64,000 nt of DNA from assembly GCF_000732605.1 (NCBI RefSeq), contig NZ_JPME01000006.1, positions 62,001 to 126,000 on the forward strand. Direction: 5' to 3'. Below are positions 25,759 to 35,131 of this stretch, one piece after another (position 1 is the first letter of the stretch; each line of letters starts with the position of its first letter). This stretch comes from Lacrimispora celerecrescens (lineage in GTDB: Bacteria; Bacillota; Clostridia; Lachnospirales; Lachnospiraceae). Made by a program: the position numbers and the translations under genes. The notes beneath the pieces were generated by a model. The model ran no database searches, was not told where the DNA came from, and saw nothing but the letters and a program-made list of their open reading frames with translations.

Positions 25759-27078
25759 ATGGATTTGTTTGATTATATGAGAGAAAATACCATGAAAAAA
25801 GAGTCCCCCCTTGCATCAAGGCTTCGGCCGTCGACACTTGACGAGGTAGTGGGGCAGCAGCATATCATTGGCAGGGATAAACTGCTCTACCGGGCCATTA
25901 AAGCGGACAAGCTGGGTTCTGTGATTTTCTACGGGCCTCCGGGAACCGGAAAAACCACCCTGGCACGGGTGATTGCCAATACCACAAGCGGAGAGTTCAA
26001 ACAGCTCAACGCCACGGTAGCCGGAAAAAAGGATATGGAAGATATCGTAAAGGAAGCGAAGGATTCCTTAGGAATGTATGGAAAAAAGACTATTTTGTTC
26101 GTGGATGAGATCCATCGCTTTAACAAAGGGCAGCAGGATTATCTGCTTCCATTTGTGGAGGATGGGACACTGACTCTCATAGGAGCCACTACAGAAAATC
26201 CTTATTTTGAGGTAAATGGCGCTCTTCTTTCAAGATCCAGGGTATTTGAATTAAAGCCTCTGGAAAAAGAGGATATCAGGAAACTGGTCCATCGGGCGGT
26301 ATATGACCAGGATAAGGGAATGGGTTCCTATAACGCGGTGATAGACGAGGAAGCGGAAGAATTTCTGGCGGATGTTTCCAATGGAGATGCAAGAGCCGCT
26401 TTAAATGCGGTGGAGCTGGGAGTCATGACCACAGACCGGGATCCGTCAGACGGAAAAATCCATATCAGTCTCCAGGTTGCAGAAGAGTGCATCCAAAAGC
26501 GGGTGGTGCGCTATGACAAAACAGGGGACAATCATTACGATACCATATCGGCCTTTATAAAGAGCATGCGGGGATCGGATCCGGATGCGGCCGTTTACTA
26601 TCTGGCAAGGATGCTTTATGCCGGAGAAGATATAAAGTTCATTGCCAGAAGAGTCATGATCTGTGCTGCAGAGGATGTAGGAAATGCGGATCCCCAGGCT
26701 CTTATTCTAGCAGTGGCGGCAGCCCAGGCAGCCGAGAGAATCGGGCTTCCGGAAGCTCAGATCATTCTGGCGGAAGCGGTCACCTATGTGGCCTCGGCAC
26801 CTAAGAGCAATGCGGCCTGTATGGCTGTGTTTGGAGCTTTGGATGCAGTACGGAACCAGAAAACCATGCCTGTACCGGTTCATCTGCAGGACTCCCATTA
26901 TAAGGGAGCGGCGAAGCTGGGCCATGGACAGGGCTATCTCTATGCCCATGATTATCCGGGCAACTATGTGAAACAGCAGTATCTTCCTGATGGGATGGAG
27001 GATGTATCGTTCTATCATCCTACGGAAAATGGCTATGAGCGCAGAATCAAAGAGCACTTAGAGGAACTGAAAAAATAA
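25759..27078 (+). CDS. rarA: Replication-associated recombination protein A, AAA+ ATPase
   Basis: The 439-residue protein is full length for RarA/MgsA. The start region has RLRPSTLDEVVGQQHIIG, the family's entry motif. Walker A is GPPGTGKTTLARV and Walker B is FVDEIHRFNKGQQD; sensor 1 is IGATTENPYFEVN. The C-terminal tetramerisation part contains AEDVGNADPQAL and HYKGAAKLGHGQGYLYAHDYPG, both highly typical. RarA acts at stalled replication forks, often with SSB. It is transcribed from its own promoter and followed by rho. Confidence 0.95.
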   Translation: MDLFDYMRENTMKKESPLASRLRPSTLDEVVGQQHIIGRDKLLYRAIKADKLGSVIFYGPPGTGKTTLARVIANTTSGEFKQLNATVAGKKDMEDIVKEAKDSLGMYGKKTILFVDEIHRFNKGQQDYLLPFVEDGTLTLIGATTENPYFEVNGALLSRSRVFELKPLEKEDIRKLVHRAVYDQDKGMGSYNAVIDEEAEEFLADVSNGDARAALNAVELGVMTTDRDPSDGKIHISLQVAEECIQKRVVRYDKTGDNHYDTISAFIKSMRGSDPDAAVYYLARMLYAGEDIKFIARRVMICAAEDVGNADPQALILAVAAAQAAERIGLPEAQIILAEAVTYVASAPKSNAACMAVFGALDAVRNQKTMPVPVHLQDSHYKGAAKLGHGQGYLYAHDYPGNYVKQQYLPDGMEDVSFYHPTENGYERRIKEHLEELKK

Positions 27079-27080
27079 CC

Positions 27081-27109
27081 TTTTCTTTTTTAATATTAAG
27101 GTATATAAT
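27081..27109 (+). promoter_or_regulatory. Probable rho promoter
   Basis: TATAAT (27104-27109) is preceded by 17 bases and a weak -35, TTTTCT (27081-27086). It would give a leader of about 125 bases before the rho start. Confidence 0.5.
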
Positions 27110-27143
27110 AGGCGTATCGTACGACCTGGTTTATCATGATTTG

Positions 27144-27165
27144 GGCCGGAATGACATTTCCGGCC
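27144..27165 (+). promoter_or_regulatory. GC-rich hairpin in the rho leader
   Basis: GGCCGGAA (27144-27151) and TTCCGGCC (27158-27165) form a perfect 8-bp stem with a six-base loop and no T-run after it. Leaders of rho genes can carry autoregulation in other bacteria; a role here is only a suggestion. Confidence 0.45.
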
Positions 27166-27243
27166 ATCTGTTGCGATATTCTATCGTGAAGCATTCCCAA
27201 GATTACGAAACAACTGTTATAAGGAATCATGAAGGAGAATAAT

Positions 27244-28850
27244 ATGCGTGAAAAATTACAAACATTGCCGTTAGCGGAATTAAAGGAGCTTGCCAAAGCC
27301 CAAGGAATCAAGGGATGCAGCTCCATGCGAAAAGCTGAAATTATAGATTTACTTTGCGAAAAGGGAGGGGAGGCTCCTGCTTCTCAAGGAAATGTTTCAG
27401 TGGAAAAGGCGGAGGAAGTAAAAAAAGAGGTTTTTAAGCCTGTTACGGCACAGCCAGCCGCTCAGACCCAGCCTCATACGGATTCTGTAAGCCAGCAGGG
27501 ACAGATGAATGTGGATCAGCAGATTCAGTCTACAGCCGGCAGCCAAAGGAAGACCGTTGTCCGCTCGTATCGTCCGGAAGGACAGCAAAGGCCCGCAGGT
27601 TATCGGCCGGCACCGGGAAACAGCACAGAGCCACCCGTAAGGAATGAGGCAAGGACTGAAACGGTTACGGAAGAACCAAGAGGAGATTTTCAGCCAAGCC
27701 CTGAACTGCAGGAGCTGGACAGCGGGATCGAGGCTCATGGAATTTTGGAGGTTATGCCCGATGGTTTTGGTTTCATCCGTTGTGAAAACTACCTTCCGGG
27801 AGAAAATGACGTCTACGTGGCGCCTTCTCAGATCCGCAGGTTTAACATGAAAACAGGAGACATCATTCATGGAAGCCGCAGAGTGAAGACTGCGGCAGAA
27901 AAGTTTGCGGCCCTTCTATATGTAAAGAAAATCAACGGCTATCCCACCAGTGCGGCGGAACGCCGTCCTAACTTTGAAAATATGATTCCCATATTCCCGG
28001 ATGAAAGGCTTCATATGGAGACTCAGGGAGGAAAAAACACCACTGCCATGCGCGTCCTGGATCTTTTAGCTCCGATTGGAAAGGGGCAGAGAGGTATGAT
28101 TGTATCTCCGCCAAAGGCAGGAAAAACGACCCTGCTTAAAGATGTGGCAAAGGCCATAACCGTAAACCACCCGGAGATCCATCTCATGATTCTATTGATT
28201 GATGAACGTCCCGAGGAGGTTACGGATATTAAGGAGTCCATTACCGGAAATAACGTGGAAGTGCTCTATTCCACCTTTGACGAGCTTCCGGATCGCCATA
28301 AAAGAGTGTCGGAAATGGTGATCGAAAGGGCCAAGCGCCTGGTTGAGCATGGCCGGGATGTGGTGATCCTGTTAGACAGCATTACCCGTCTGGCAAGAGC
28401 TTATAACTTAACGGTAGCTCCAAGCGGCCGTACCTTATCCGGCGGTCTGGATCCGGCAGCCTTCATATGCCAAAGCGTTTCTTTGGTGCAGCCAGAAACA
28501 TGAGGGAGGGGGGCAGCCTCACTGTTCTTGCAACCGCTCTTGTGGATACGGGCAGCCGTATGGATGACGTTATTTACGAGGAATTTAAGGGAACCGGCAA
28601 CATGGAACTGGTTCTTGACCGGAAGTTGTCTGAGAAGAGGATATTCCCTGCCATTGATATTCTTAAGTCCGGCACCAGAAGGGATGACCTGCTGCTTACA
28701 AGGGAAGAAGCGGAAGCAGTTGATATTGTAAGGAAGGCTACTAATACCCTGAAACCGGAAGATGCGGTAGAGAAAATACTTGACTTATTCTCACGGACAA
28801 GAAACAACAGGGAATTCGTGGAAACCTCCAAAAAAATGCGCTTTTTCTAG
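27244..28850 (+). pseudogene. rho: Transcription termination factor Rho, split by a one-base frameshift
   Basis: Rho is a hexameric RNA helicase that ends transcription. ATG 27244 lies 6 bases after AAGGAG. The first frame holds the Rho N-terminal domain (about 1-45), a Gln/Pro-rich insert (about 50-150), the RNA-binding cold-shock-like domain (GILEVMPDGFGFIRCENY), Walker A (PPKAGKTTLLK), Walker B and [13 protein letters not shown]. After DPAA the frame turns into FICQSVSL and stops at 28503. Reading one frame over from about 28461 gives the expected [12 protein letters not shown]...[12 protein letters not shown] to a normal end at 28850. One base, probably a C in GCAGCC(C)TTCAT at about 28460, is missing. 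Either the gene is inactive, losing the rest of the ATPase with the R loop, or the base is a sequencing error. rho is dispensable in several Firmicutes. Confidence 0.85.
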
Positions 28851-28880
28851 AGAATACGGGTTTTTTATAGAAATAAAAGC

Positions 28881-28909
28881 TTGCATAAAAAAAAAATCTA
28901 TGTTATACT
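28881..28909 (+). promoter_or_regulatory. Sigma-A promoter of rpmE
   Basis: TTGCAT (28881-28886), a 17-base A-rich spacer and TATACT (28904-28909). It lies 77 bases before the rpmE start. Confidence 0.75.
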
Positions 28910-28985
28910 GTGTAAGCTGTTTATTAGACAAAGTCGGTTTACGGACTGCGATTTAATAGAAATCAAAGTATGTGAGGTGAAAATC

Positions 28986-29195
28986 ATGAAAGAGGGAATC
29001 CATCCAAATTACTATCAGGCAAAAGTTGTTTGCAACTGTGGTAATGAATTCGTAACTGGTTCTACTAAGGAAGATATCCACGTAGAGGTTTGTTCTAAAT
29101 GCCATTCATTCTACACCGGTCAGCAGAAAGCTGCTTCCGCTCGTGGACGTATTGATAAATTCAATCGTAAATATGGCGTTAAGGCTGAAGCATAA
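28986..29195 (+). CDS. rpmE: Ribosomal protein bL31
   Basis: The 69-residue product begins [16 protein letters not shown], the standard L31 start, and keeps the zinc-binding cysteines CNC and CSKC, so it is the zinc-containing (C+) form. The end [11 protein letters not shown] fits the family. ATG 28986 is chosen over longer in-frame starts because those fall in the promoter; GAGGTG lies 6 bases upstream. rpmE downstream of rho is common in Firmicutes. Confidence 0.95.
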   Translation: MKEGIHPNYYQAKVVCNCGNEFVTGSTKEDIHVEVCSKCHSFYTGQQKAASARGRIDKFNRKYGVKAEA

Positions 29196-29354
29196 TTTAC
29201 TTATGAAGGCAAAGGTTGTGCAGCCTGAATTTAGTAAATTATTCGTTCGAGGATCCTTAAGTGAATCGGACTTCCTTCATGAATTCAGGAAATCAGCCGT
29301 TCTATGTGCTCATTGGGCGTATGGAACTTCCTTATTATATCAGGGGCAAAGAAG

Positions 29355-29394
29355 AGGTTGAGTTTGGTGGAAACACTTTAGCTCAGCCTTTTTT
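29355..29394 (+). terminator. Terminator downstream of rpmE
   Basis: AGGTTGAG (29355-29362) pairs with CTCAGCCT (29382-29389), with one G-U pair, followed by six T's. The stretch 29196-29354 between rpmE and this stem shows no convincing gene. Confidence 0.65.
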
Positions 29395-29449
29395 GGGATT
29401 TTAACTAGTGAAAAGCTTCCATTTTTTAAGTAGAAAGGTGGTTTGGCGT

Positions 29450-30394
29450 ATGAAGTATTCAGGAATCGGCGGGCAAGCCGTGATTGAAGGCGTTATGATG
29501 AAAAACGGGGATGAGTATGCCACAGCAGTCCGCAAGCCGGACGGAACCATTGAAGTGAAAAAGGATACTTATGTCAGCATGGGAGAAAAGGTGAAGCTTT
29601 TTTCTCTGCCATTTATCAGAGGAATATTCAGTTTTGTGGATTCCATGGTGTTAGGTATGAGGGCTTTGACCTTTTCAGCCAGCTTTTTTGAGGACGATGA
29701 GGAGGATATGGAGCCTTCCAAGTTTGTAAAGCTGCTGGAACGACTGTTTGGGGAGAAGATGGAAAAGGCATTGATGAGTATCGTGATGGCATTTTCCGTG
29801 GTAATGGCCATCCTGATTTTCATGGTATTTCCAATGTTCCTCGCTAATATATTCCATAACTTTATTAAATCCCAGACGATCATGGCGATTCTGGAAGGTG
29901 TGATCCGTATCGGAATTTTTATCGCTTACATCAGTCTGGTTTCACGCATGGAGGATATCCGAAGGACCTTTATGTATCATGGAGCAGAGCACAAGTGCAT
30001 TAACTGCTTAGAGCACGGGCTTGATCTTACTGTGGAAAATGTCAGAAACAGTTCCAAGGAACATAAGCGCTGCGGAACCAGCTTTCTCCTGATTGTCATG
30101 ATCATCAGCATCCTGTTTTTCATGGTGGTGAGAGTGAACACGCTGCCTCTTCGGATTCTCAGCCGGATCATACTGATTCCGGTCATAGCCGGTGTTTCCT
30201 ATGAATTTTTACGTCTGGCAGGACGCAGCAATTCAAAACTGGTGGATTTATTAAGCCGCCCAGGCATGTGGATGCAGGGACTTACTACCAAAGAACCGGA
30301 CGATGCTATGATTCAGGTTGGTATTGCTTCTGTGGAGGCTGTGTTTGACTGGAAGGCATTTCTTAACAAGAATTTCCCGGAGAATAGAGCATGA
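29450..30394 (+). CDS. DUF1385 (YqhQ-like) membrane protein
   Basis: The 314-residue protein starts at ATG 29450, 8 bases after AAAGGTGG; the earlier in-frame start at 29408 lacks a site. It opens with YSGIGGQAVIEGVMMKNG, the DUF1385 hallmark. The middle and C-terminal parts hold several hydrophobic segments and MYHGAEHKCINCLEHG, a conserved His/Cys cluster that could bind metal. EHKRCGTSFLLIVM is also typical. The molecular function of the family is not established. In clostridia it is regularly found beside prmC and prfA, and here its stop overlaps the prmC start by four bases, so the two are co-translated. Confidence 0.85.
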   Translation: MKYSGIGGQAVIEGVMMKNGDEYATAVRKPDGTIEVKKDTYVSMGEKVKLFSLPFIRGIFSFVDSMVLGMRALTFSASFFEDDEEDMEPSKFVKLLERLFGEKMEKALMSIVMAFSVVMAILIFMVFPMFLANIFHNFIKSQTIMAILEGVIRIGIFIAYISLVSRMEDIRRTFMYHGAEHKCINCLEHGLDLTVENVRNSSKEHKRCGTSFLLIVMIISILFFMVVRVNTLPLRILSRIILIPVIAGVSYEFLRLAGRSNSKLVDLLSRPGMWMQGLTTKEPDDAMIQVGIASVEAVFDWKAFLNKNFPENRA

Positions 30395-31284
30395 ATCTGA
30401 CATTACAGCATTTATTGGAAGAAGGAACAGAAAAGCTATCAAAGGCTGGGGTGGAAGAGGCATCTCTTGATTCCAGATACTTGCTTTTTGAGGCATTCCG
30501 CACGGATATGGTCCATTTTCTTATAGACAGGAACAGGGAGCTTTCGGATGAGGAATTTTCACTGGAGGCCGTTTCCAAATACCGGGCTATGATAGAGAAA
30601 CGTTCCAGGAGGATTCCCCTTCAGCAGATTACAGGAAGCCGGGAGTTTATGGGCCTTGAATTTTTTGTAAATGAGCATGTGCTGATTCCAAGGCAGGATA
30701 CGGAAACGCTGGTGGAACTGGTCTTAAAGGATTATAAAGGGAAGCAGCCGGAAGTTCTTGATCTGTGTACGGGAAGCGGGTGTATTGCTGTCAGCCTTGC
30801 AAAGCTTGGTGGATTTGACCACGTAACTGCTGTGGATATCTCCAGGGAAGCACTTAAAGTGGCGGAACGGAATGTAGGAGAACTTTTGGGAGAGGGAAAG
30901 ATCACATTGATAGAAAGCGATTTGTTTGTCTCAATTGAGGAACAGAAAAAGTTTGATGTGATCGTGTCAAATCCCCCTTATATTCCAACGAAAATAATAG
31001 AAGGACTGCAGCCGGAAGTCCGGGATCATGAACCGATGCTGGCCCTTGACGGGAAAGAAGATGGTTTGTACTTTTACAGAAAGCTTGCTTTGGAAAGCCG
31101 TCCTCATTTAGCCCCGGGAGGTGCGGTTTATTTTGAGATCGGTTATGACCAGGGAGAAGCTGTCAGCGGTTTATTAAAGGATGCCGGCTTTGGAGAGATC
31201 CAGGTGGTTAAAGATGCGGCAGGGCTGGACCGCGTGGTTTGTTCACGAATGCATTCAGGAGGTTACCAATGTTTGATAGATTAG
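30391..31284 (+). CDS. prmC: Peptide chain release factor N5-glutamine methyltransferase
   Basis: The 297-residue protein methylates the glutamine of the GGQ motif in release factors, using S-adenosylmethionine. It has the N-terminal helical domain with [17 protein letters not shown], the SAM motif [16 protein letters not shown] and the catalytic NPPY motif in [14 protein letters not shown] near the end is also typical. The gene overlaps DUF1385 by 4 bases and prfA, whose product is its substrate, by 16 bases. The whole is a tight translational unit. Confidence 0.95.
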   Translation: MNLTLQHLLEEGTEKLSKAGVEEASLDSRYLLFEAFRTDMVHFLIDRNRELSDEEFSLEAVSKYRAMIEKRSRRIPLQQITGSREFMGLEFFVNEHVLIPRQDTETLVELVLKDYKGKQPEVLDLCTGSGCIAVSLAKLGGFDHVTAVDISREALKVAERNVGELLGEGKITLIESDLFVSIEEQKKFDVIVSNPPYIPTKIIEGLQPEVRDHEPMLALDGKEDGLYFYRKLALESRPHLAPGGAVYFEIGYDQGEAVSGLLKDAGFGEIQVVKDAAGLDRVVCSRMHSGGYQCLID

Positions 31285-32345
31285 ATGATATTTTAATTCA
31301 TTATGAAGAATTAATGCAAGAGCTTAACAATCCTTCCGTAGCAGAGGATCAGAACCGGTTTCGGAAGCTGATGAAGGAGCAGGCGGATCTGGCGGATTTA
31401 GTTGAGACTTATACCCAGTATAAAAAGGCAAAGCAGACTGTGGAAGATAGCCTGGCACTTCTGGAGGAAGAGAACGACGAGGAGATGCGGGAGATGGCAA
31501 AGGAAGAATTATCCGATGCCAAGAAGCAGATCGAGGCGCTAGAGCAGGAACTTAAGATTTTACTCTTACCTAAGGACCCAAATGACGATAAGAATATTAT
31601 TCTGGAGATCCGTGCCGGAGCAGGCGGCGACGAGGCGGCTCTGTTCGCTTCCGAGCTGTACCGTATGTATATAAATTATGCGGAGGGACATCGCTGGAAG
31701 GTAGAGCTGATCAGCGTCAATGAAAATGGGATCGGCGGTTTTAAAGAAGTCGTTGCCATGATTACAGGCAAGGGCGCTTATTCCAAGATGAAATATGAAA
31801 GCGGCGTCCACCGTGTACAGCGAGTTCCGGAGACAGAGAGCGGTGGAAGAATCCACACCTCCACGGCAACGGTGGCGGTTATGCCTGAAGCAGAAGAGTT
31901 TGACGTCGTGATTGAGGATAAAGATGTGAGAATCGACGTTATGCGTGCTTCCGGAAATGGCGGACAATGTGTAAATACTACCGACTCTGCCGTTCGTCTG
32001 ACCCACATGCCTACGGGTATCGTGATTTACAGCCAGACGGAAAAATCACAGCTTCAGAATAAGGAAAAGGCTTTCCGGTTATTGCGTTCCAAGCTTTATG
32101 ATATGGAGATTGAGAAACGGCAGAATTCAGAGGCCGAGGAAAGAAGAAGCCAGATCGGTACCGGAGACCGTTCCGAGAAGATCCGCACCTATAATTTCCC
32201 TCAGGGCCGTGTGACGGATCACAGAATCAAACTGACTCTTTATAAGATTGACTCCATTATGAATGGAGACATTCATGAACTTCTGGACTCTCTCATTGCA
32301 GCGGACCAGGCTGCGCGCTTAAGCAAATTGAATGAAGAGGTATAA
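31269..32345 (+). CDS. prfA: Peptide chain release factor 1
   Basis: The 358-residue RF1 ends translation at UAA and UAG. The GGQ loop that triggers hydrolysis is seen in [36 protein letters not shown] and [23 protein letters not shown] are class-specific blocks, as is the C-terminal [17 protein letters not shown] 31269 is chosen because AGGAGG ends 7 bases before it and the N-terminus MFDRLDDIL fits the family. The frame open upstream to 31239 lies inside prmC. A terminator follows. Confidence 0.96.
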   Translation: MFDRLDDILIHYEELMQELNNPSVAEDQNRFRKLMKEQADLADLVETYTQYKKAKQTVEDSLALLEEENDEEMREMAKEELSDAKKQIEALEQELKILLLPKDPNDDKNIILEIRAGAGGDEAALFASELYRMYINYAEGHRWKVELISVNENGIGGFKEVVAMITGKGAYSKMKYESGVHRVQRVPETESGGRIHTSTATVAVMPEAEEFDVVIEDKDVRIDVMRASGNGGQCVNTTDSAVRLTHMPTGIVIYSQTEKSQLQNKEKAFRLLRSKLYDMEIEKRQNSEAEERRSQIGTGDRSEKIRTYNFPQGRVTDHRIKLTLYKIDSIMNGDIHELLDSLIAADQAARLSKLNEEV

Positions 32346-32353
32346 AAATACTA

Positions 32354-32382
32354 CCCCGTTCCGCAATGGAATGGGGTTTTTT
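32354..32382 (+). terminator. Terminator after prfA
   Basis: CCCCGTTCC (32354-32362) pairs with GGAATGGGG (32368-32376) around GCAAT, followed by six T's. Confidence 0.9.
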
Positions 32383-32400
32383 GTTTCGACGATCTGTAAG

Positions 32401-32476
32401 AAGAGATTACCACATCGAAATTGGAAAAAAGAATCATTTAGTTCCCTTGTAAATTATGGTATTATGTAAATGTGCA
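32401..32476 (+). promoter_or_regulatory. Upstream control region of the PRD regulator (copy 1 of a duplicated sequence)
   Basis: This stretch aligns without gaps to 34561-34636, upstream of the PTS IIA gene, at about 70% identity by eye. The best-kept blocks are CGAAAWTGGAAAAA and TATGGTAKTATGTRAATG. The second block contains an extended -10, TGGTATTAT, at 32457-32465. No good -35 is present, which suggests dependence on an activator, possibly the PRD protein itself. Confidence 0.6.
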
Positions 32477-32534
32477 TAAAAAATATGGCTAAAAGTATTT
32501 CAAATTTGACATGAATAAATAGGAGTGAATAGAT

Positions 32535-34448
32535 ATGGATAGGCGAAAGAGACAGATCCTGGATATTTTGTCAGACAGCGAATACTATACGGCAGAAGAT
32601 CTTGCAGGGCAAATCTGTATCGGGACAAAGACCATTCGCAATCTGCTAAAAGAAATAAATCAGGAAATAGAGCCCTATGGGGCCTCGATTCTTTCAAAAT
32701 ACGGTGTAGGATATTATCTGAACGTTTCGGACAAAGAAAAGTTCAGTTCTTTTATTCAGGAACTATCCACCCGTCATTCTGATAAATATCTGCCTGACAC
32801 GTCGGAGGAACGGATACAATACTTGCTGGAATATTTATTTAACAGCCCTTCCTATGTGAAGTTGGATGAATTGAGTGACAGTCTGTATATCTCGAAACGG
32901 ACTTTGACCGCAGATCTAAAGGAAGTAGAACAATACTTAAATAAATTTAATATAAAAATCATTCGAAAGCCTAATTACGGAATTAAGTTGGAAGGAGGAG
33001 AGTTCGAGGCCAGATTGTGCATCGCGTCATTTTCCGGAAAACGGCTTCATAAGGGCAATCAGAGCATGGATGAGATTGCGGCATGTGTATCGGATGTTCT
33101 TAAAAAGAACGATTTCCTGATTCCCGGAGCTGCCTATCAGAACCTTGTTGTTCATCTCTACATAGCGATCAGCCGGATCATGGAATGCCATTATGTGCCG
33201 ATGCCTGAGGAACCTCTGAAGAATTTTAACGGCAGGTACGAGTATCAGATTGCAAAAGAAATTGCTAAACAGATAGAATCCACATTCCATATCTCATTCC
33301 CTGAAACAGAGATCGTCTACATTGCCATACACCTGGCGGGGAAGAAGATGATATACCATTCCGATGAGGCAGATCAGAATATCATCATCAACCAGGAAAT
33401 CAGCGATCTGGTAACTGTCATGCTGGAGCGGGTGTATGATCTGTTCAAATTTGATTTCCGCAGTGATCTGGAGCTGCGCATGCTACTCTGCCAGCATCTG
33501 GTGCCTTTAAGTGTCAGGATCAAATATGATATGGATTTAAAGAATCCACTTCTTCGGGATGTAAAAGAAAAGTTCTGCCTTTCCTATACCATGGCCTGCA
33601 ATGCGGTTACAGTCATCAATGAACATTTTCATATCCTTTTGTCGGAAGATGAGATTGCATACTTTGCCTTTGCTTTCGCCTTTGCCCTTGAGCGGAAAAA
33701 GACGGAAATAGAGAAAAAGAATATACTTCTGGTATGCTCTTCCGGGCGGGGAAGCGCGAAGCTTCTTCAGTATAAGTACCAGAATTCGTTTAAGGAATAT
33801 ATAAATGATATTACTGCCTGCGATGTGGGGAGTATTTACAAGGTAGATTTCTCAAAATATGATTATATCTTCACCACCGTTCCAATTACGGTTCCCGTAC
33901 CCCTTCCGATACTGGAGGTACAGTATTTTCTTGATGACAAAGACATTGTAAATGTAAAAAAGGTTCTTACATCCGATCGGGCATCTTCCGTACGGAATTA
34001 CTATGAAAGGGAGATGTTTCTGCCTCATTTGAAGCTGCAGACAAAGGAGGAGGTCCTTCGCTGCATGTGCCAGTTTGTCATGGAAAAGAAAAATCTTCCG
34101 AAAGAATTTTATGAATCCGTCCTAAAGAGGGAGAGGTTAGCTAAGACTGCTTTTGGAAATATGGTGGCAATGCCTCACGTTTATAAGGCTATCAGTGAGG
34201 AGACGTTTGTATGTGTTGGAATCCTTGATGAACCGGTGGACTGGGAAGGGCAGAAGGTGCGTGCTGTTTTCCTGGTATCCATAGCCAATAAGGATCATAC
34301 CAGTGAAGAACTGCAGCGCTTCTATCAGATGACGGCGGCCTTTCTTTTAAGCCAGAAACAGATCCAGGAGCTGGTCAGAAAACAGGATTATGATGCATTT
34401 ATAGAAGCCATGAGCAGCATAGAAGCCCAGATTCCAAAGGAAGTATGA
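32535..34448 (+). CDS. PRD-domain transcriptional regulator (BglG/MtlR/LicR type) with EIIB- and EIIA-like domains
   Basis: The 637-residue protein has the layout of DNA-binding PRD activators. An HTH_11-like N-terminus (about 1-60, with YTAEDLAGQICIGTKTIRNLL) and a second Mga-like HTH (about 95-150) come first. PRD1 (about 170-280, including ETEIVYIAIHLAG) and PRD2 (about 295-395, including CQHLVPLSVRIKYDM and EDEIAYFAFAFAFAL) follow. Then comes an EIIB-like domain with a cysteine (LLVCSSGRGSAKLL) and an EIIA-like domain with a histidine in MVAMPHVYKA. Such proteins are switched by PTS phosphorylation and turn on a sugar PTS operon. The PTS genes downstream share its upstream region, so they are the likely target. 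Confidence 0.85.
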   Translation: MDRRKRQILDILSDSEYYTAEDLAGQICIGTKTIRNLLKEINQEIEPYGASILSKYGVGYYLNVSDKEKFSSFIQELSTRHSDKYLPDTSEERIQYLLEYLFNSPSYVKLDELSDSLYISKRTLTADLKEVEQYLNKFNIKIIRKPNYGIKLEGGEFEARLCIASFSGKRLHKGNQSMDEIAACVSDVLKKNDFLIPGAAYQNLVVHLYIAISRIMECHYVPMPEEPLKNFNGRYEYQIAKEIAKQIESTFHISFPETEIVYIAIHLAGKKMIYHSDEADQNIIINQEISDLVTVMLERVYDLFKFDFRSDLELRMLLCQHLVPLSVRIKYDMDLKNPLLRDVKEKFCLSYTMACNAVTVINEHFHILLSEDEIAYFAFAFAFALERKKTEIEKKNILLVCSSGRGSAKLLQYKYQNSFKEYINDITACDVGSIYKVDFSKYDYIFTTVPITVPVPLPILEVQYFLDDKDIVNVKKVLTSDRASSVRNYYEREMFLPHLKLQTKEEVLRCMCQFVMEKKNLPKEFYESVLKRERLAKTAFGNMVAMPHVYKAISEETFVCVGILDEPVDWEGQKVRAVFLVSIANKDHTSEELQRFYQMTAAFLLSQKQIQELVRKQDYDAFIEAMSSIEAQIPKEV

Positions 34449-34473
34449 GGGAAATGCGTAAAGAATAAAGGTG

Positions 34474-34515
34474 AGACGTGTACAAAATGATAATCATTTT
34501 GTACACGTCTTTTTC
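34474..34515 (+). terminator. Strong terminator after the PRD regulator
   Basis: AGACGTGTACAAAATGAT (34474-34491) and its exact reverse complement (34493-34510) flank a single A. The 37-base stretch can form a stem of about 16-17 bp, followed by TTTTT. Regulator and PTS genes are thus separate transcripts. Confidence 0.85.
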
Positions 34516-34560
34516 TCGTTTCCGGTTGGATCTGCTTTGCAGAGGTGCATATTTCGTCGG

Positions 34561-34636
34561 AAAAAGGTACCATTACGAAAATGGAAAAAGGCATCATGGA
34601 GTTCTAAAAAGAAGTATGGTAGTATGTGAATGAGCA
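34561..34636 (+). promoter_or_regulatory. Upstream control region of the PTS operon (copy 2 of the duplicated sequence)
   Basis: Gapless match to 32401-32476 (constant offset 2160). TATGGTAGTATG carries the -10-like element, and CGAAAATGGAAAAA lies about 35 bases upstream of it. It sits about 167 bases before the IIA start. The remaining 34637-34802 shows no gene. Confidence 0.6.
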
Positions 34637-34802
34637 ATGGATAAAGGAAGTGATGGAAGGAAAACTTAGGAACGGCCTGCGTGCAGCAGCAAGGTCTATC
34701 GTTCATTCCGTACACAATTGTACCAGCTGCCAACAGAGGGAGAGGTTAACATAAGATAGAAGCAATACAAATAATACAAGTTAAGAGAGAGGCAGTGTGA
34801 GA

Positions 34803-35117
34803 ATGGATATTGAAATGATTGTTATGAAGCTTGTAGTCTGCGGAGGGAATGCCAGAAGCAGCGCGATAGAAGCACTGCGTTCGGCAAAAAATGGTGATTT
34901 TAAACATGCGGACCAGTTAATGGAAGATGCAGAAAAGACGATTCAGGAAGCACATGAGGTCCAGACAGAAATGATTCAGAATGAGTTAAACGGCCAAAAG
35001 GCAGAAGTCGGACTTTTAATGGTTCATGCTCAGGATCATCTGATGAATGCTATGACGGTCATGGATCTATGCAAGGAAATGATTGATATTTTAAGAACAA
35101 AAATAAATCATTCATAG
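34803..35117 (+). CDS. PTS lactose/cellobiose family IIA component
   Basis: The 104-residue protein is full length for EIIA of the Lac family, which passes phosphate from HPr to EIIB. The active-site block VHAQDHLMNAM is present: His75 as phosphorylated residue and Asp78 as the metal-binding one, by comparison with the family. ATG 34803 (MDIEMIV) is preferred over GTG 34797; GAGAGG lies upstream. It is the first gene of an apparent operon IIA-IIB-IIC-GH4-chitosanase, all on the same strand with short gaps. Confidence 0.92.
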   Translation: MDIEMIVMKLVVCGGNARSSAIEALRSAKNGDFKHADQLMEDAEKTIQEAHEVQTEMIQNELNGQKAEVGLLMVHAQDHLMNAMTVMDLCKEMIDILRTKINHS

Positions 35118-35131
35118 AAAGGGAGTTAGTT

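Noticed and set aside
28881-28985. N-terminal extension of L31
   Set aside because: The open frame begins inside the promoter, and L31 proteins start at MKEGIHP.
29143-29361. 72-codon frame after rpmE
   Set aside because: It starts inside rpmE in another frame, has no ribosome site and runs into the terminator stem.
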